This document shows positions 22,329 through 38,311 of a DNA stretch of 64,000 nucleotides, in pieces. The notes under the pieces were generated by a model. It had not been told where the DNA came from. It worked only from the letters and a program-made list of their open reading frames with translations, and ran no database searches. Source of the DNA: Schaalia odontolytica (GTDB lineage: Bacteria > Actinomycetota > Actinomycetes > Actinomycetales > Actinomycetaceae); assembly GCF_024584435.1 (NCBI RefSeq), contig NZ_CP102197.1, positions 1,054,001 through 1,118,000 on the forward strand. Reading direction: 5' to 3'. Each line of letters begins with the position of its first letter. Position 1 is the stretch's first letter. A program made the translations under genes and the position numbers.

Positions 22329-23833
22329 CACTTTTCCTCCCAGGTAGCTGCGGGGCACTGACCCGCGACGTCGGAGCTGAGGGCCTCCACGAGGGACGCC
22401 ACCTTGTACATGACCAGGTCGCCGCGCGCCGGGGCGAGAACCTGGAATCCGATCGGCAAGCCCTGCGACGACACCGCGTTGGGGACGTTCACGCCGGGGA
22501 TTCCCGCGAGGTTGGCGGGGATCGTGGCAACGTCGTAGAGGTACATGGCCAGGGGGTCGGAGGTCTTCTCGCCGAACTTGAAGGCCGTTTCGGGTGCCGT
22601 CGGCGACACGAGGACGTCGACCTGCTCGAAGACGGCGTCGAAGTCACGCTGGATGAGCGTGCGCACCTTCTGGGCGCTGCCGTAGTAGGCGTCGTAGTAT
22701 CCGGCGGACAGCACGTGAGTGCCCAGGATGATGCGGCGCTTCACCTCGTCGCCAAATCCCGCCTCGCGGGTGGCGGCCATGACCCGCTCCGCGGTGACGG
22801 GCCCCTCGGTGGGCTCGACGCGGATTCCGTAGCGCATGCCGTCGAAGCGAGCCAGGTTCGAGGAGACCTCGGCGGGCATGATCAGGTAGTAGGCGCCCAG
22901 CGAGTATTCCAGGTGCGGGCAGGAGACCTCGACGATCTCGGCACCGGCCTCGCGCAGCTTTTCGACGGTGGCGTTGAAGGCGTCGATGACGTCCTTCTGG
23001 TAGCCCTCGCCGCTCAGCTCCTTGACGACGCCGACCTTCAGGCCCTTCATGTCACCCTGCGCGGCGACGGACTCGACGGCCTGCGTGAGCGCGGGAACCG
23101 GCTCGTTCAGGGAGGTCGAATCGTTGGGGTCGAAGCCGCCGATCAGCTCGGTGAGGGCGGCGGCGTCGGCGACCGTGCGGGTGACGGGGCCGATCTGGTC
23201 CAGGGACGAGGCCATGGCCACCAGGCCGAAGCGCGACACCGCACCGTAGGTGGGCTTCGCGCCGACCGTTCCGGTCACGAACGCTGGCTGGCGGATCGAG
23301 CCGCCCGTGTCGGAGCCGAGGGCCAGGGGCACCATGAAGGCCGCGACCGCGGCGGCCGAGCCGCCGCCGGAGCCACCGGGGATGCGCTCTAAGTCCCAGG
23401 GGTTCTTCGTCGCGCCGAAGGCGGAGTGCTCGGTGGAGGACCCCATGGCGAACTCGTCCATGTTGGTCTTACCGACGATGGGCAGGCCGGCTTCCTTGAT
23501 CTTGGCGGTGACGGTCGCGTCGTAGGGGGGCTTCCAGTCTCCCAGGATCTTCGAGGCGCAGGTGGTGCGCAGGCCGCGCGTCACGATGTTGTCTTTGATG
23601 GCGATGGGCACGCCCGCCAGGCGGTGCAGGTCCTCCCCCGCTGCGCGGCGCGCGTCCACGTCGGCGGCGGTCGCCAGTGCGCCCTCGCGGTCGACGGTGA
23701 TGAAGGCGCGGACGCGATCGTCGATGGCGTCGATACGGTCCAGGCAGGCCCGGGTCAGCTCGACCGAGGTAATGTCCCCGGCGGCGAGCATGTCGGCCAG
23801 TTCGAGGGCGCTCTTCTTCAACAGGTCGTTCAT
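22328..23833 (-). CDS. gatA: Asp-tRNA(Asn)/Glu-tRNA(Gln) amidotransferase subunit A
   Basis: 501 residues. Amidase-signature glutaminase that feeds ammonia to GatB. The Lys of the Ser-cisSer-Lys triad is in [10 protein letters not shown], and the serines are in [14 protein letters not shown] and [15 protein letters not shown]. The final part has [16 protein letters not shown]. The ATG overlaps the gatC stop by one base. The presence of GatCAB implies that at least one of Gln-tRNA or Asn-tRNA is made indirectly in this organism. Confidence 0.97.
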   Translation of the reverse strand: MNDLLKKSALELADMLAAGDITSVELTRACLDRIDAIDDRVRAFITVDREGALATAADVDARRAAGEDLHRLAGVPIAIKDNIVTRGLRTTCASKILGDWKPPYDATVTAKIKEAGLPIVGKTNMDEFAMGSSTEHSAFGATKNPWDLERIPGGSGGGSAAAVAAFMVPLALGSDTGGSIRQPAFVTGTVGAKPTYGAVSRFGLVAMASSLDQIGPVTRTVADAAALTELIGGFDPNDSTSLNEPVPALTQAVESVAAQGDMKGLKVGVVKELSGEGYQKDVIDAFNATVEKLREAGAEIVEVSCPHLEYSLGAYYLIMPAEVSSNLARFDGMRYGIRVEPTEGPVTAERVMAATREAGFGDEVKRRIILGTHVLSAGYYDAYYGSAQKVRTLIQRDFDAVFEQVDVLVSPTAPETAFKFGEKTSDPLAMYLYDVATIPANLAGIPGVNVPNAVSSQGLPIGFQVLAPARGDLVMYKVASLVEALSSDVAGQCPAATWEEK

Positions 23834-24129
23834 CAGTCCTCCCCCAGGATCTGCGGCACTAGGAACATGCCGTCCTGCGCGGCGGGCGCCTGCGCGAGCA
23901 CCTCGTCTCGGTCCACGGTCGGCCCCACTTCATCCTCGCGCCACACGTTGGTGAGCGGGATCGGGTGTGAGGTGGCGGGCACGTCGGGGGTCGCGACCTC
24001 CGACACCTTGGAAACGGCGTCGGCAATCGCGTCGAGCTCACCCGCGAAGCGCGTGATTTCCTCGTCGGTCAATGCGATATGGGCCAGGCCCGCGACGCGG
24101 GCGACCTCGTCAGTACTAATGCGTGACAT
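23833..24129 (-). CDS. gatC: Asp-tRNA(Asn)/Glu-tRNA(Gln) amidotransferase subunit C
   Basis: 98 residues, the normal length. GatC stabilises the GatA-GatB contact. Begins [20 protein letters not shown] and has the typical [15 protein letters not shown] helix and NVWREDEV tail. ATG at 24129 is chosen because a TAGGAT -10 lies seven bases upstream (leaderless mRNA); an ATG three codons earlier would overlap that element. Confidence 0.94.
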   Translation of the reverse strand: MSRISTDEVARVAGLAHIALTDEEITRFAGELDAIADAVSKVSEVATPDVPATSHPIPLTNVWREDEVGPTVDRDEVLAQAPAAQDGMFLVPQILGED

Positions 24130-24135
24130 GTGTGG

Positions 24136-24142
24136 CATCCTA
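24136..24142. promoter_or_regulatory. Shared -10 element, gatC and PLD-family gene
   Basis: CATCCTA reads as CATCCT on the plus strand, six bases before the ATG at 24148, and as TAGGAT on the minus strand, seven bases before the gatC ATG at 24129. Both transcripts would be leaderless. The two start codons are only 18 bases apart. Confidence 0.6.
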
Positions 24143-24147
24143 CCCGT

Positions 24148-25413
24148 ATGGCCTTTTCACAGCGACGTCAACTCACCAGGCAGACGTGGTCGATCCTCAA
24201 GAAGGTGGGGATCGCGGTGGCGGCCGCGCAGGCGGCTGCGATTGTCACGGTGCACGCGATCGACCGGATGCGCACGGCCCGCATCCCCGGCGGCGTGCAC
24301 GGTTTCCCCGCGCTTCCCCCCGCGGACACGAGGATCGGTCAGACCGTGGCGCGCACGTACACGGAGGGAACCTCCCTGTACGAGGACATGCTGGAGGCCA
24401 TCGCGGGGGCGCAGCATCACATTTACTTCGAGACCTTCATCTGGCGCTCGGACCGGTGGGGGCAGCGCTTCAAGGATGCCCTCATTGACGCGGCGGCACG
24501 CGGGGTAGAGGTCTTTTGCGTGTGGGATGGCTTCGGGGTTTTGAACCAGGATCGTGCGTTTTATCGTTTCCCGCGGATGAGGCACTTGCACGTGCGTCGC
24601 TTCCCGACGTTGCGTTCGGGCTTGTTCACGCTCAACATTCGCCGCACCGGCCAGGACCACCGCAAGATCCTGGTGGTGGACGGCGAGGTCGGCTTCGTGG
24701 GGGGCTACAACATCGGTGATCCTTTCGCCAACGAGTGGCGCGACACGCACGTTCGGATCAGCGGCGAGGCGGTGTGGGAGCTGGAGAACGGGTTCGTCGA
24801 CTTCTGGAATCACTTCCGTCCCGCGACGTGCCCGGCGTTGCCCGACCAGGGGGCCAGGGCGTGGAGCGCCGAGGTGACCGCCCACTTCAATCTTCCCCAC
24901 AACCTGCTCTACCCGATTCGCGGCATGTACATTGACGCGATCGAGCGGGCGACCGACCACGTGATGATCACGACCGCGTACTTCATCCCGGACCGCGAGG
25001 TGTTGGCTGCCCTGATCGCGGCGGCTCGGCGGGGCGTGCGCGTGGAAGTCCTGATCCCCGAGTATTCGAACCACATCATGGCGGACTGGGTAGCGCGGCC
25101 CTGCTACGGCGAGCTCCTGCGCGAGGGCGTGAGCATCTGGCTCTACCGCCACGCGATGATCCACTCCAAGACGATGACGGTGGACGGGCGCTGGTCCACG
25201 ATCGGCACGGCGAACATCGATCGTCTGTCCATGCGCGGCAACTACGAGGTGTGCCTGCAGTTCCACTCGCGCGAGCTGGCCGAACGCATGGAGGAGATCT
25301 TCGCCAACGACCTGACGACCTCCCGCCGCCTGACGATCGAGGAGTGGGAGGAGCGCTCGATGCTCACCCGCGTCGGCGAGGTGCTGCTGGGCCCCTTCGA
25401 GCCGCTCGTGTAG
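24148..25413 (+). CDS. Cardiolipin synthase-like phospholipase D family protein
   Basis: 421 residues. Two HKD motifs form the active site: QDHRKILVVDG near residue 170 and MIHSKTMTVDG near 338, each followed by the usual GG or GT/N pattern (FVGGYNIGD, IGTANIDRLS). An N-terminal hydrophobic stretch (VGIAVAAAQAAAIVTVHAI) anchors it in the membrane. This is the layout of bacterial cardiolipin synthases, which join two phosphatidylglycerols; it has one N-terminal helix where E. coli ClsA has two. A different PLD-type transferase is possible. Divergent from gatC; ends 11 bases from the ligA stop (convergent). Confidence 0.85.
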   Translation: MAFSQRRQLTRQTWSILKKVGIAVAAAQAAAIVTVHAIDRMRTARIPGGVHGFPALPPADTRIGQTVARTYTEGTSLYEDMLEAIAGAQHHIYFETFIWRSDRWGQRFKDALIDAAARGVEVFCVWDGFGVLNQDRAFYRFPRMRHLHVRRFPTLRSGLFTLNIRRTGQDHRKILVVDGEVGFVGGYNIGDPFANEWRDTHVRISGEAVWELENGFVDFWNHFRPATCPALPDQGARAWSAEVTAHFNLPHNLLYPIRGMYIDAIERATDHVMITTAYFIPDREVLAALIAAARRGVRVEVLIPEYSNHIMADWVARPCYGELLREGVSIWLYRHAMIHSKTMTVDGRWSTIGTANIDRLSMRGNYEVCLQFHSRELAERMEEIFANDLTTSRRLTIEEWEERSMLTRVGEVLLGPFEPLV

Positions 25414-25424
25414 GGCGCGCCTCG

Positions 25425-30972
<5,548 letters not shown>

Positions 30973-31048
30973 GTCCCAGCACCATCGGCGAGCGTGACAA
31001 GACGCATAGTGACTTCTCCGTTTTCGCATTCGCACCGTCTTGCGCGAC

Positions 31049-31054
31049 TAATAT
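31049..31054 (+). promoter_or_regulatory. Putative whiB1 -10 element
   Basis: TAATAT, 64 bases upstream of the whiB1 ATG. No good -35 at 17 bp. Confidence 0.35.
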
Positions 31055-31117
31055 GACCTATCGGAGACTGACAAGTGATTCAGCGGAGCACGGCGAACGG
31101 CGATACAAGGAGCACGC

Positions 31118-31372
31118 ATGATGGACTGGCGCAGCAAGGCTGCATGCCTGACGGTGGACCCCGAACTCTTCTTCCCCATCGGGAACACGGGCCCCGCCGT
31201 CACCCAGGCCGCCCAGGCGAAGGCCGTATGCCGCGAGTGCACCGTGAAGGGAATCTGCCTGCAGTGGGCTATCGAGAACAACCAGGACTCGGGGGTCTGG
31301 GGCGGGATGAGCGAAGAGGAGCGTCGTGCCCTCAAGCGCCGCGCCGCCCGCGCGCGCCGCGCCGCCCGCTAG
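31118..31372 (+). CDS. whiB1: WhiB-family iron-sulfur regulator, WhiB1 type
   Basis: 84 residues. Binds a [4Fe-4S] cluster that reacts with NO, and works with the major sigma factor. Cluster ligands Cys10, Cys38, Cys41 and Cys47 (C-x2-C-x5-C), then the GVWGG turn (59-63) and a very basic tail (KRRAARARRAAR) that contacts DNA. Length and motif fit WhiB1. AAGGAGC lies before the ATG; a second ATG one codon on is equally possible. Faces the pdtaS gene, the same neighbourhood as in mycobacteria. Confidence 0.95.
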   Translation: MMDWRSKAACLTVDPELFFPIGNTGPAVTQAAQAKAVCRECTVKGICLQWAIENNQDSGVWGGMSEEERRALKRRAARARRAAR

Positions 31373-31468
31373 GCGCGGCGCGGCACGAAAAGCCGGGCGC
31401 ACGCCACGAACGAACAGGGTCGAGGATCCCACGGGTCCCCGGCCTCGCTCGTGCCCGACGCGCCGCTG

Positions 31469-32929
31469 CTACGCCGGATCCAAGTTCGTCACGAGGGTGA
31501 CGAGGGTCCCTCCCCATTCCCGGGGAGCCCACTCGATGGAGCCGCGCAGCTCCCCGCGCACCATCTGGTGAACGATCTGCGTGCCCAGGCCACTCATCGG
31601 GGTTCCCGGGACGAAGCCCACGCCGTCGTCGGCGACCGTCACCGTCATGACGAGTCCGTCGCGCTGGGCGCACACCTCGATGCGCCCGTCGCGATCCGCC
31701 AGTCCGTGCTCGACCGAGTTGGCGACCAACTCGTTGAGGACCGTGGCCAGGGCCTGCGCCTGATCCGCCGAGATCGTACCGAAGCGCCCCTTCGTGACGA
31801 CGTCAACCCCGTGATCCGTGGATGCGATGGCGCCCGCCATGCGCACGATCGTGCGCGCCACCTCGTCGAAGTCGACGGATTCGTCAACGTTTTGCGACAG
31901 AGCCGCGTGCACGGTGGCGATCGCCTGCACGCGACGTTCGGCCTCAGCCAGAGCGACCTTCACGGGCTCCTCTGAGGAGCGGCGCGACTGCAGGCGCAGC
32001 AGCGCCGAGACGGTCTGCAGGTTGTTCTTGACGCGGTGGTGAATCTCGCGGATCGTCGCGTCCTTCGTCATGAGCTCCTGCTCGTGACGGTGCACCTCGG
32101 ACACGTCGCGCGTCAGAATGACGGCGCCCAGGCGCTTGCGTCCATTGACGAGGGGAAGGGCCCTCATGGTGATGGTTGAGGCCCGCGCGGTGATCTCCAC
32201 TCGCCAGGATGCCCGGCCCATGACGACGACGGCCATCGATTCCTCGATGAGGGACTCGTCCCCGATCACCTCGGTGATCTCCTGGGCGAGCACCTTCCCG
32301 GTCACGTGCGAGCGGATTCCGAGTCGGCGCAGGCAGGACACGGCGTTGGGGGTGGCCTGCTGGACCCGCCCCTCGGCATCGATCAGGAGGGCGCCGTCCA
32401 GGACTCGCGGCACTCCGTGGGAGGTCACCTGCGGCGTCGAGTCGTAGGGGTACTCGCCGCGCGCCATCATCTGACACAGGGTGTCGGCGGCCGCCACGGT
32501 CCACCCTTCGAAGCCGAGGGACAGGCGCGGGCTGGACAGGTTCGCTTCGCGCGTGACCACCGCGATGATGCGCCCCTCGTGGCACACGGGCACGCAGGTT
32601 TCCATCATCGAGTAGGTTCCCGCCCAGCGCGCGGAGGGAGATCGAACGACCTGCCCGGTCTGGATGGCGCGCCGCAATTCGATTTCGCGAGCCGCCGGCA
32701 GGTGCAGGCCGATGATGTCGTCGACGTGGACGGTTGTCGACGTGGCGGGGCGGCAGTGGGCGGCTGCGATGAAGCGGCCGTCGTCGGCTGGCAGCCACAG
32801 GACGAGGTCGGCGGCCGCCAGGTCTGCCAGCACCTGCCAGTCGGCAAGAAGAAGGTGCAGCCAATCGATGTCCTTCTCCGACAGCGGTGTCGAAGATGCT
32901 TCTTCAGCTAACTGCATGAGACTACGCAT
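31469..32929 (-). CDS. pdtaS: PdtaS-type cytoplasmic sensor histidine kinase
   Basis: 486 residues, no membrane helix. Domains: N-terminal GAF-like (about 1-155), PAS (about 170-280, VLDGALLIDAEGRVQQATP), HisKA_2 with the phospho-acceptor in EIHHRVKNNLQTV (His297/298), and an HWE/HisKA_2-type ATPase with LNELVANSVEHG and DDGVGF. PdtaS passes phosphate to PdtaR, an RNA-binding antiterminator; no pdtaR is visible here. TAGAGT lies six bases before the ATG, so the mRNA is probably leaderless. Convergent with whiB1. Confidence 0.93.
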   Translation of the reverse strand: MRSLMQLAEEASSTPLSEKDIDWLHLLLADWQVLADLAAADLVLWLPADDGRFIAAAHCRPATSTTVHVDDIIGLHLPAAREIELRRAIQTGQVVRSPSARWAGTYSMMETCVPVCHEGRIIAVVTREANLSSPRLSLGFEGWTVAAADTLCQMMARGEYPYDSTPQVTSHGVPRVLDGALLIDAEGRVQQATPNAVSCLRRLGIRSHVTGKVLAQEITEVIGDESLIEESMAVVVMGRASWRVEITARASTITMRALPLVNGRKRLGAVILTRDVSEVHRHEQELMTKDATIREIHHRVKNNLQTVSALLRLQSRRSSEEPVKVALAEAERRVQAIATVHAALSQNVDESVDFDEVARTIVRMAGAIASTDHGVDVVTKGRFGTISADQAQALATVLNELVANSVEHGLADRDGRIEVCAQRDGLVMTVTVADDGVGFVPGTPMSGLGTQIVHQMVRGELRGSIEWAPREWGGTLVTLVTNLDPA

Positions 32930-32935
32930 GGTTCT

Positions 32936-32941
32936 ACTCTA
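32936..32941 (-). promoter_or_regulatory. -10 element of pdtaS (leaderless)
   Basis: TAGAGT six bases upstream of the ATG at 32929, with no room for an RBS. Confidence 0.55.
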
Positions 32942-33028
32942 AGGGGAGAGGAGCAACTCAGTTGGTCCTTACGTTGTAAATGAGCGCCGGGCCACGATTC
33001 GGCGTCGGTCATTCGATGGAGGACACCC

Positions 33029-33511
33029 GTGGAGTTTACGCAGTCGATTTCCTACCCCGCGTCGGCCGACGAGGTCGTCGCCATGTATCTGGCGCCCGCC
33101 TACCTGGAGCGGCGTTTCGGCGCCTTCCTGGTGGAGGGCAGCGCGCGGATACGCGTGGAGGGCCAGCGCATCACGCTTGACGGCGAGTGTCGGCCCGAGC
33201 TGATCCCGGCGGCCGCCGCCCGCTTCGTCGCCTCGCCCCTGCGCGTGACCTTCACGGAGGAATGGGCCAGCGACGAGGCCAGGGCGCGCTCGCGCTCGTC
33301 GGTGACCGTCGATGGCGCACCGGTGTCTGTGGAGGCCACCTCAACCCTGGCCGCCTCGGAGGGGGGATGCACACGCGAGGTCGTGGGATCGGTGTCCGTG
33401 CGCGTGCCGCTGCTGGGGGCACGCATTGAGCGCGAGGCCGTTGCTCGCCTGGGCGGTGTTGCAAACCGGGAGGAGGAGCTGGCCGCCGCCTGGCTGGAGG
33501 AGCACCGCTAG
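33029..33511 (+). CDS. DUF2505 / SRPBCC-fold protein
   Basis: 160 residues from GTG, with GGAGGA upstream. N-terminal MEFTQSISYPASADEVVAMY and the beta-rich pattern afterwards match DUF2505, an actinobacterial family of the START/SRPBCC fold with an open ligand cavity. Its ligand and role are unknown. It lies between pdtaS and the OsmC-thyA-folA unit on the plus strand. Confidence 0.8.
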   Translation: MEFTQSISYPASADEVVAMYLAPAYLERRFGAFLVEGSARIRVEGQRITLDGECRPELIPAAAARFVASPLRVTFTEEWASDEARARSRSSVTVDGAPVSVEATSTLAASEGGCTREVVGSVSVRVPLLGARIEREAVARLGGVANREEELAAAWLEEHR

Positions 33512-33592
33512 GCTCTTCGCTGTGCGAAAAAAGTAGCCCCTACCGCCTCCCCTGGCGGGCACGGAACGCCCTTTGGCCCCACAATGGAGGCT

Positions 33593-34018
33593 ATGAGTGA
33601 TACCCCCAAGTCCCTGTACATGCAGCGAACGGGCGTGCGTCAGTACGTCGCCCGCAACCAGGACGGCGCCGAGATCCGCGTCGGGCACGGACCCGGCATG
33701 TTCTCCCCCGGCGACCTGCTCAAGCTCGCGATCGCGGGCTGCAACGCCATGAGTTCAGACGCGCGCCTGGCCGCCCGCCTGGGCGATGATTTCTCGCAGT
33801 TCGTCGGAGTTTCCGCCTCCTACGATGAGGACAACGATCGCTTCACGCACGTGGACGTTGAGCTGGTTCAGGACATGTCCGCGCTGAGCGAGGACGAGGT
33901 CGCTGACCTGCTACGACGCGCAGAGGCCGCCATCGCGCGCAACTGCACGATCGAGCACTCGGTTGTCGACCAGGCCCTGCCGGCCTCGCACACCTGGACC
34001 AACGAACAGGTCGACTGA
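33593..34018 (+). CDS. OsmC-family peroxide-handling protein
   Basis: 141 residues. OsmC/Ohr proteins reduce organic hydroperoxides with two cysteines. Here one lies in [18 protein letters not shown] (Cys in the second half of the helix) and the second in [12 protein letters not shown], the usual arrangement for OsmC. ATG at 33593 has GGAGG four bases upstream. The TGA is followed one base later by the thyA GTG, so the two are read together. Substrate not known. Confidence 0.85.
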   Translation: MSDTPKSLYMQRTGVRQYVARNQDGAEIRVGHGPGMFSPGDLLKLAIAGCNAMSSDARLAARLGDDFSQFVGVSASYDEDNDRFTHVDVELVQDMSALSEDEVADLLRRAEAAIARNCTIEHSVVDQALPASHTWTNEQVD

Positions 34019-34019
34019 C

Positions 34020-34823
34020 GTGGCAGGCGTGGACCGCCAGTACGAGGATCTCCTCGCCCGCATCATGAGCGAGGGAACTCCGAAGGGGGATCGCACGGGG
34101 ACGGGCACGCGTTCCGTCTTCGGCGCCCAACTGCGCTACGACCTCTCGCGTGGGTTCCCGCTGATCACGACGAAGCGCGTACACGTCAAGTCCGTCGTCG
34201 GCGAGCTCCTGTGGTTCCTGTCCGGCTCCTCGAACGTGTCCTGGCTGCAGGAGCACGGGATCCGCATCTGGAACGAGTGGGCTGACGGCAACGGTGATCT
34301 CGGGCCGGTGTACGGCGTGCAGTGGCGTTCGTGGAACGCCGGGGATGGACGACGCATCGACCAGATCTCCTCCGTGCTGGAGACGCTTCGAACCGACCCC
34401 GACTCGCGTCGCATGGTGGTCTCCGCGTGGAACGTCGGCGACCTGAAGGAGATGGCGCTGGAGCCGTGCCACGCCTTCTTCCAGCTGTACGTGGCCGATG
34501 GTCGTCTCTCGCTGCAGCTCTACCAGCGCAGCGCGGATATGTTCCTGGGGGTCCCCTTCAACATCGCGTCCTATTCGTTGCTCACTCACATGTTCGCCCA
34601 GCAGGCCGGATTGGAGGTCGGCGACTTCGTGTGGACGGGGGGCGACTGCCACATCTACTCCAACCACACGGAGCAGGTGCGCGAGCAGCTGAGCCGGGAA
34701 CCCTACCCCTTCCCCCGGCTGGAGCTGATCAAGGCGCGGTCGATGTTCGACTACTCCTTCGAGGACATTTCGTTTGCGGGATACCAGCACCACCCCACCA
34801 TCAAGGCCCCGGTCGCGGTATGA
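34020..34823 (+). CDS. thyA: Thymidylate synthase
   Basis: 267 residues, the E. coli-type length. Methylates dUMP to dTMP with methylene-tetrahydrofolate. Seen: [20 protein letters not shown], catalytic Cys in [32 protein letters not shown] and [13 protein letters not shown]. The frame is open further upstream but overlaps the OsmC gene; the GTG at 34020 matches the family N-terminus ([12 protein letters not shown]). The stop overlaps the folA ATG (ATGA). Confidence 0.97.
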   Translation: MAGVDRQYEDLLARIMSEGTPKGDRTGTGTRSVFGAQLRYDLSRGFPLITTKRVHVKSVVGELLWFLSGSSNVSWLQEHGIRIWNEWADGNGDLGPVYGVQWRSWNAGDGRRIDQISSVLETLRTDPDSRRMVVSAWNVGDLKEMALEPCHAFFQLYVADGRLSLQLYQRSADMFLGVPFNIASYSLLTHMFAQQAGLEVGDFVWTGGDCHIYSNHTEQVREQLSREPYPFPRLELIKARSMFDYSFEDISFAGYQHHPTIKAPVAV

Positions 34824-35353
34824 CGAAGCTGGCGGCTATCTGGGCCCAGGACCGCGGCGGCGTCCTCGGGACCGGCACGTCCATGTCGTGGCGTGTCCCG
34901 GCGGATTTCCGCCATTTCAAGGAGTCCACGATGGGCTGCCCGATCGTGATGGGGCGGCGCTCGTGGGAGGCGCTGGGCGGGGCACTGCCGGGCCGCACGA
35001 ACATCGTGGTCACCCGCTCCCAGCGATACGAGGCCCCGGGCGCTCACGTCGCGCACTCGGTGGAGGACGCGCTGGACCATGCCCGCGCCGTCGCGCAGGA
35101 AACGGGCGCGCCCTACGTGTGGATCACGGGCGGGGCTCACCTGTACGCGCAGACCCTGCCACTCCTGGACGAGGCGGTCATCTCCGACCTGGACCTGGAC
35201 GTGGCCGCGAGCGCCCCGCAGGGGACGACCTTCGTGTATGCCCCCGCCCTGGATCCCTCCCTGTGGCGACGTGACGAGGAGCGTAGCGACACCGACTGGC
35301 GCGAGATCTCCGGGGACGCTCGCTGGAAGGTGACCACCTGGGTTCAGCGCTAG
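34820..35353 (+). CDS. folA: Dihydrofolate reductase
   Basis: 177 residues. Regenerates tetrahydrofolate for thyA and other one-carbon reactions. Begins [19 protein letters not shown]; catalytic acid in [18 protein letters not shown] (Asp at the Trp-x5-Asp position), then [18 protein letters not shown] and the NADPH-binding [14 protein letters not shown]. Its start codon overlaps the thyA stop. Classic thyA-folA coupling. Confidence 0.96.
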   Translation: MTKLAAIWAQDRGGVLGTGTSMSWRVPADFRHFKESTMGCPIVMGRRSWEALGGALPGRTNIVVTRSQRYEAPGAHVAHSVEDALDHARAVAQETGAPYVWITGGAHLYAQTLPLLDEAVISDLDLDVAASAPQGTTFVYAPALDPSLWRRDEERSDTDWREISGDARWKVTTWVQR

Positions 35354-35436
35354 CAGTTTCTTCGAGCTCGCCGCTTCGATCCCCCGTCCCCGGCTCGGCC
35401 CCGCGCATCTCGCGGGGCCTCGTCGTAGGATGCACT

Positions 35437-36759
35437 GTGCCTTCCTCTCCGTTGCTGACCAATCCGACGCTGCGCGCCCTCGTCGCTATCGCCCTGTTCA
35501 CGTACACGGCGCAGAACATGCTCAACGTGTCGATCGCTCCCCTGTCTCGTGCGCTGTCCCTGCCCGAGTGGATCGTGGGGGCCGCCGTGTCGCTGGCTGC
35601 GCTGGCGGTGACGGTCCTCAGCCAGTTCTGGGGTCGGCGTTCGATCGCGTGGGGGCGCAGGCGCGTCATCCTGTGGGCGCTCGGCCTGGCGCTGGCGGCC
35701 GGAACGATCTTCTCGGCGGCCGTGTGGGCGCGCGCTGGCGGCGTGATCGGTGCGGCCAGCGCGGCCGGGGCGGTCATGGTGGCGCGCGGGCCATTCTTCG
35801 GTTCGGCTGTCGCCGCGATTCCCCCCACGGGTCAGGCCCTCGTGGCCGAGGTGACTCCCGACGAGGCCTCGCGCGTGCGGGGAACCTCCGCTTTTTCCGG
35901 CGCCATCAATCTCTCCGTCATGATTGGTTCCCTCGTCTCCTCCGCGCTGGGCGCGTGGTGGATCTTTGCTCCCGTCCACGCCACGCCCCTCTTCGTCCTG
36001 GTTGCACTGGGCATTGCGTTGGCGTGGCTGCCGCGCGACGGGGATGGCTCGCGACCGGCGAGGCGCCTGCCCGGCGTCGCGCGCGATGCGGGGCGGGCAG
36101 GGCATGTACGCCCGGCCTCGTCGGGGCCCCGGGCCGACACCTCGCAGGCGGACGCGGCCCTGCCGCCGCGCGTGGGGTGGCTGGATCGGCGCATCGCCCC
36201 GTGGATCGTCTCCGTGTTTGGCATCTACTTCGCCAACGGCGTCGTTCAGATCACGATGGGGTTCGTCGTGCAGGATCGCGGCGCGTTGGATCCCACCCGC
36301 GCCGTGCCGGTGACGGGAGTGATGCTGCTGGCCAACGCGGCGGGCGCGATGCTCATGCAGCTGATCGTGGTCCCCCGCCTGGGGTGGGGGCCTCGCTCCC
36401 TGTTGCGCGCGGGCATGACGGCCGCCCTCGCGGCGCTGGCCTGCCTGTCTGTCGCGCCGAGCCTGTGGGCGGTGGGCGCGTCGACCTTCGCTCTCGGCGT
36501 GGCCTCGGGCATGGCCTCCCCCGGCTACGCGGCCGGCGCGTCCCTGTCGGTGAGCGCGCGCGAGCAGGGCGGCATCGCGGGGATCATCAACGCGACGGGG
36601 GCGATCACGTGGATCGTGGCCCCCGTGTCTGCGACCGCCCTGTACGGGTGGGCCCCTCTGTCGCCGTTCCTCCTCGCGCTGGCGCTCCTGGTGTTGTCGT
36701 GCGCGTGCGCGTGGTGGCTGCTCGCCCGCGTGGAGCTGCGTGCGCGCGTCGGCGACTAG
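35437..36759 (+). CDS. MFS transporter
   Basis: 440 residues with about 12 hydrophobic helices and a long loop in the middle (about 205-250, rich in Arg, Pro and Gly). The Arg-rich loop between helices 2 and 3 ([18 protein letters not shown]) is the MFS motif A region. It resembles drug or metabolite exporters, but the substrate cannot be told. A TAGGAT element ends five bases before the GTG at 35437, suggesting a leaderless transcript. Confidence 0.8.
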   Translation: MPSSPLLTNPTLRALVAIALFTYTAQNMLNVSIAPLSRALSLPEWIVGAAVSLAALAVTVLSQFWGRRSIAWGRRRVILWALGLALAAGTIFSAAVWARAGGVIGAASAAGAVMVARGPFFGSAVAAIPPTGQALVAEVTPDEASRVRGTSAFSGAINLSVMIGSLVSSALGAWWIFAPVHATPLFVLVALGIALAWLPRDGDGSRPARRLPGVARDAGRAGHVRPASSGPRADTSQADAALPPRVGWLDRRIAPWIVSVFGIYFANGVVQITMGFVVQDRGALDPTRAVPVTGVMLLANAAGAMLMQLIVVPRLGWGPRSLLRAGMTAALAALACLSVAPSLWAVGASTFALGVASGMASPGYAAGASLSVSAREQGGIAGIINATGAITWIVAPVSATALYGWAPLSPFLLALALLVLSCACAWWLLARVELRARVGD

Positions 36760-36794
36760 GACGAGTGCCCCACGCCACGGGGCGCGCGCGGCGC

Positions 36795-36800
36795 TATCCT
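36795..36800 (+). promoter_or_regulatory. Putative fumC -10 element
   Basis: TATCCT about 36 bases upstream of the GTG start, with AAGGAG as RBS between. The -35 is not evident. Confidence 0.45.
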
Positions 36801-36836
36801 AGGGGGGTACGTAAGCCCTACGCGAAGGAGCCACTT

Positions 36837-38246
36837 GTGGCACAAGTTACCCGTACTGAAACCGACTCGATGGGAGCCGTTGAGGTTCCCGCGAACCGCT
36901 ATTGGGGCGCTCAGACGGAGCGTTCGCTGCACAACTTCGACATCGGACGTAACACGTTCGTGTGGGGCCGCCCGATGGTGCGTGCCCTCGGTATCCTGAA
37001 GAAGTGCGCGGCCCTGGCCAACGCCGAGCTGGGTGAGTTGCCCGCCGACATCGCGGGCTATATCGCCCAGGCGGGCGACGAGGTCATCTCCGGCAAGCTG
37101 GACGACAACTTCCCGCTCGTCGTGTTCCAGACGGGATCGGGCACTCAGTCCAACATGAACGCCAACGAGGTCATCTCCAACCGCGCCATCGAGATCGCGG
37201 GGGGCCAGATGGGCACGAAGGCCCCGGTTCACCCCAACGATCACGTCAACCGCGGCCAGTCCTCGAACGATACCTTCCCCACGGCCATGCACATCGCGGT
37301 CGTCTCCGAGCTGCACGACATGTACCCGCGCGTGCGCCAGCTGCGCGAGACGCTGGATAAGAAGGCCAAGGAGTTCGACGACGTCATCATGGTGGGCCGC
37401 ACTCACCTGCAGGACGCGACGCCCATTCGCCTGGGCCAGGTGATCTCCGGTTGGGTGGCGCAGATCGACTTCGCGCTGGAGGGCATTGAGTACGCGGATT
37501 CGCGTGCGCGCGAGCTCGCCATCGGCGGCACCGCGGTGGGCACCGGCCTGAACGCCCACCCGAAGTTCGGTGAGCTCACCGCCAAGAAGATCTCGGAGGA
37601 GACCGGCATCGACTTCAAGCAGGCGGATAACCTGTTCGCCGCGCTGGGCGCGCACGACGCCCTGGTGCTGGTCTCGGGCGCCCTGCGCGTGCTGGCCGAC
37701 GCCCTGATGAAGATTGCGAACGACGTGCGCTGGTACGCGTCGGGTCCGCGCAACGGCATCGGCGAGCTGCTCATTCCCGAGAACGAGCCCGGTTCCTCGA
37801 TCATGCCGGGCAAGGTGAATCCGACGCAGTGCGAGGCCATGACGATGGTCGCCACCCAGGTGTTCGGCAACGACGCGACGGTCGGCTTCGCCGGCTCGCA
37901 GGGCAACTTCCAGCTCAACGTGTTCAAGCCCGTCATGGCCTGGAACGTCCTGGAGTCCATCCGCCTGCTGGGCGACGCCTGCGTGTCCTTCGACACGCAC
38001 TGCGCGTACGGGATCGAGCCGAACCGCGAGAAGATTCAGCACAACCTGGACATCAATCTGATGCAGGTCACGGCCCTGAACCGTCACATCGGCTACGACA
38101 AGGCCTCGAAGATCGCGAAGAACGCGCATCACAAGGGCCTGTCGCTGCGCGAGTCCGCCCTGGAGCTCGGCTTCCTGACGGAGCAGGAGTTCGACGCGTG
38201 GGTGGTTCCCGCCGACATGACGCACCCCAGCGCTGCCGACGAGTGA
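36837..38246 (+). CDS. fumC: Class II fumarate hydratase
   Basis: 469 residues. Interconverts fumarate and malate in the TCA cycle. The first half has [16 protein letters not shown] and [20 protein letters not shown], the second [12 protein letters not shown] and the superfamily signature [13 protein letters not shown] with the mobile Ser loop. GTG at 36837 has AAGGAG eight bases upstream. Aspartase is the closest alternative; the NHVNxSQSSNDxxPTAMHIA pattern favours fumarase. Ends in a strong terminator. Confidence 0.95.
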   Translation: MAQVTRTETDSMGAVEVPANRYWGAQTERSLHNFDIGRNTFVWGRPMVRALGILKKCAALANAELGELPADIAGYIAQAGDEVISGKLDDNFPLVVFQTGSGTQSNMNANEVISNRAIEIAGGQMGTKAPVHPNDHVNRGQSSNDTFPTAMHIAVVSELHDMYPRVRQLRETLDKKAKEFDDVIMVGRTHLQDATPIRLGQVISGWVAQIDFALEGIEYADSRARELAIGGTAVGTGLNAHPKFGELTAKKISEETGIDFKQADNLFAALGAHDALVLVSGALRVLADALMKIANDVRWYASGPRNGIGELLIPENEPGSSIMPGKVNPTQCEAMTMVATQVFGNDATVGFAGSQGNFQLNVFKPVMAWNVLESIRLLGDACVSFDTHCAYGIEPNREKIQHNLDINLMQVTALNRHIGYDKASKIAKNAHHKGLSLRESALELGFLTEQEFDAWVVPADMTHPSAADE

Positions 38247-38275
38247 TCCACAAGTCACGCTAGCGGCTGACGCTT

Positions 38276-38311
38276 CGGCCCCGGTCTCGTGTGAGGCCGG
38301 GGCCGCTTTCT
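38276..38311 (+). terminator. fumC terminator
   Basis: CGGCCCCGGtCTC and GAGgCCGGGGCCG pair around GTGT, followed by CTTTCT. Confidence 0.85.

Noticed and set aside
35430..36836. The 5' part of a 938-codon plus-strand frame continuing into fumC
   Set aside because: Its first 469 codons run out of frame through the MFS gene and are Arg/Gly-rich; only the fumC part is real, from the GTG with an RBS at 36837.
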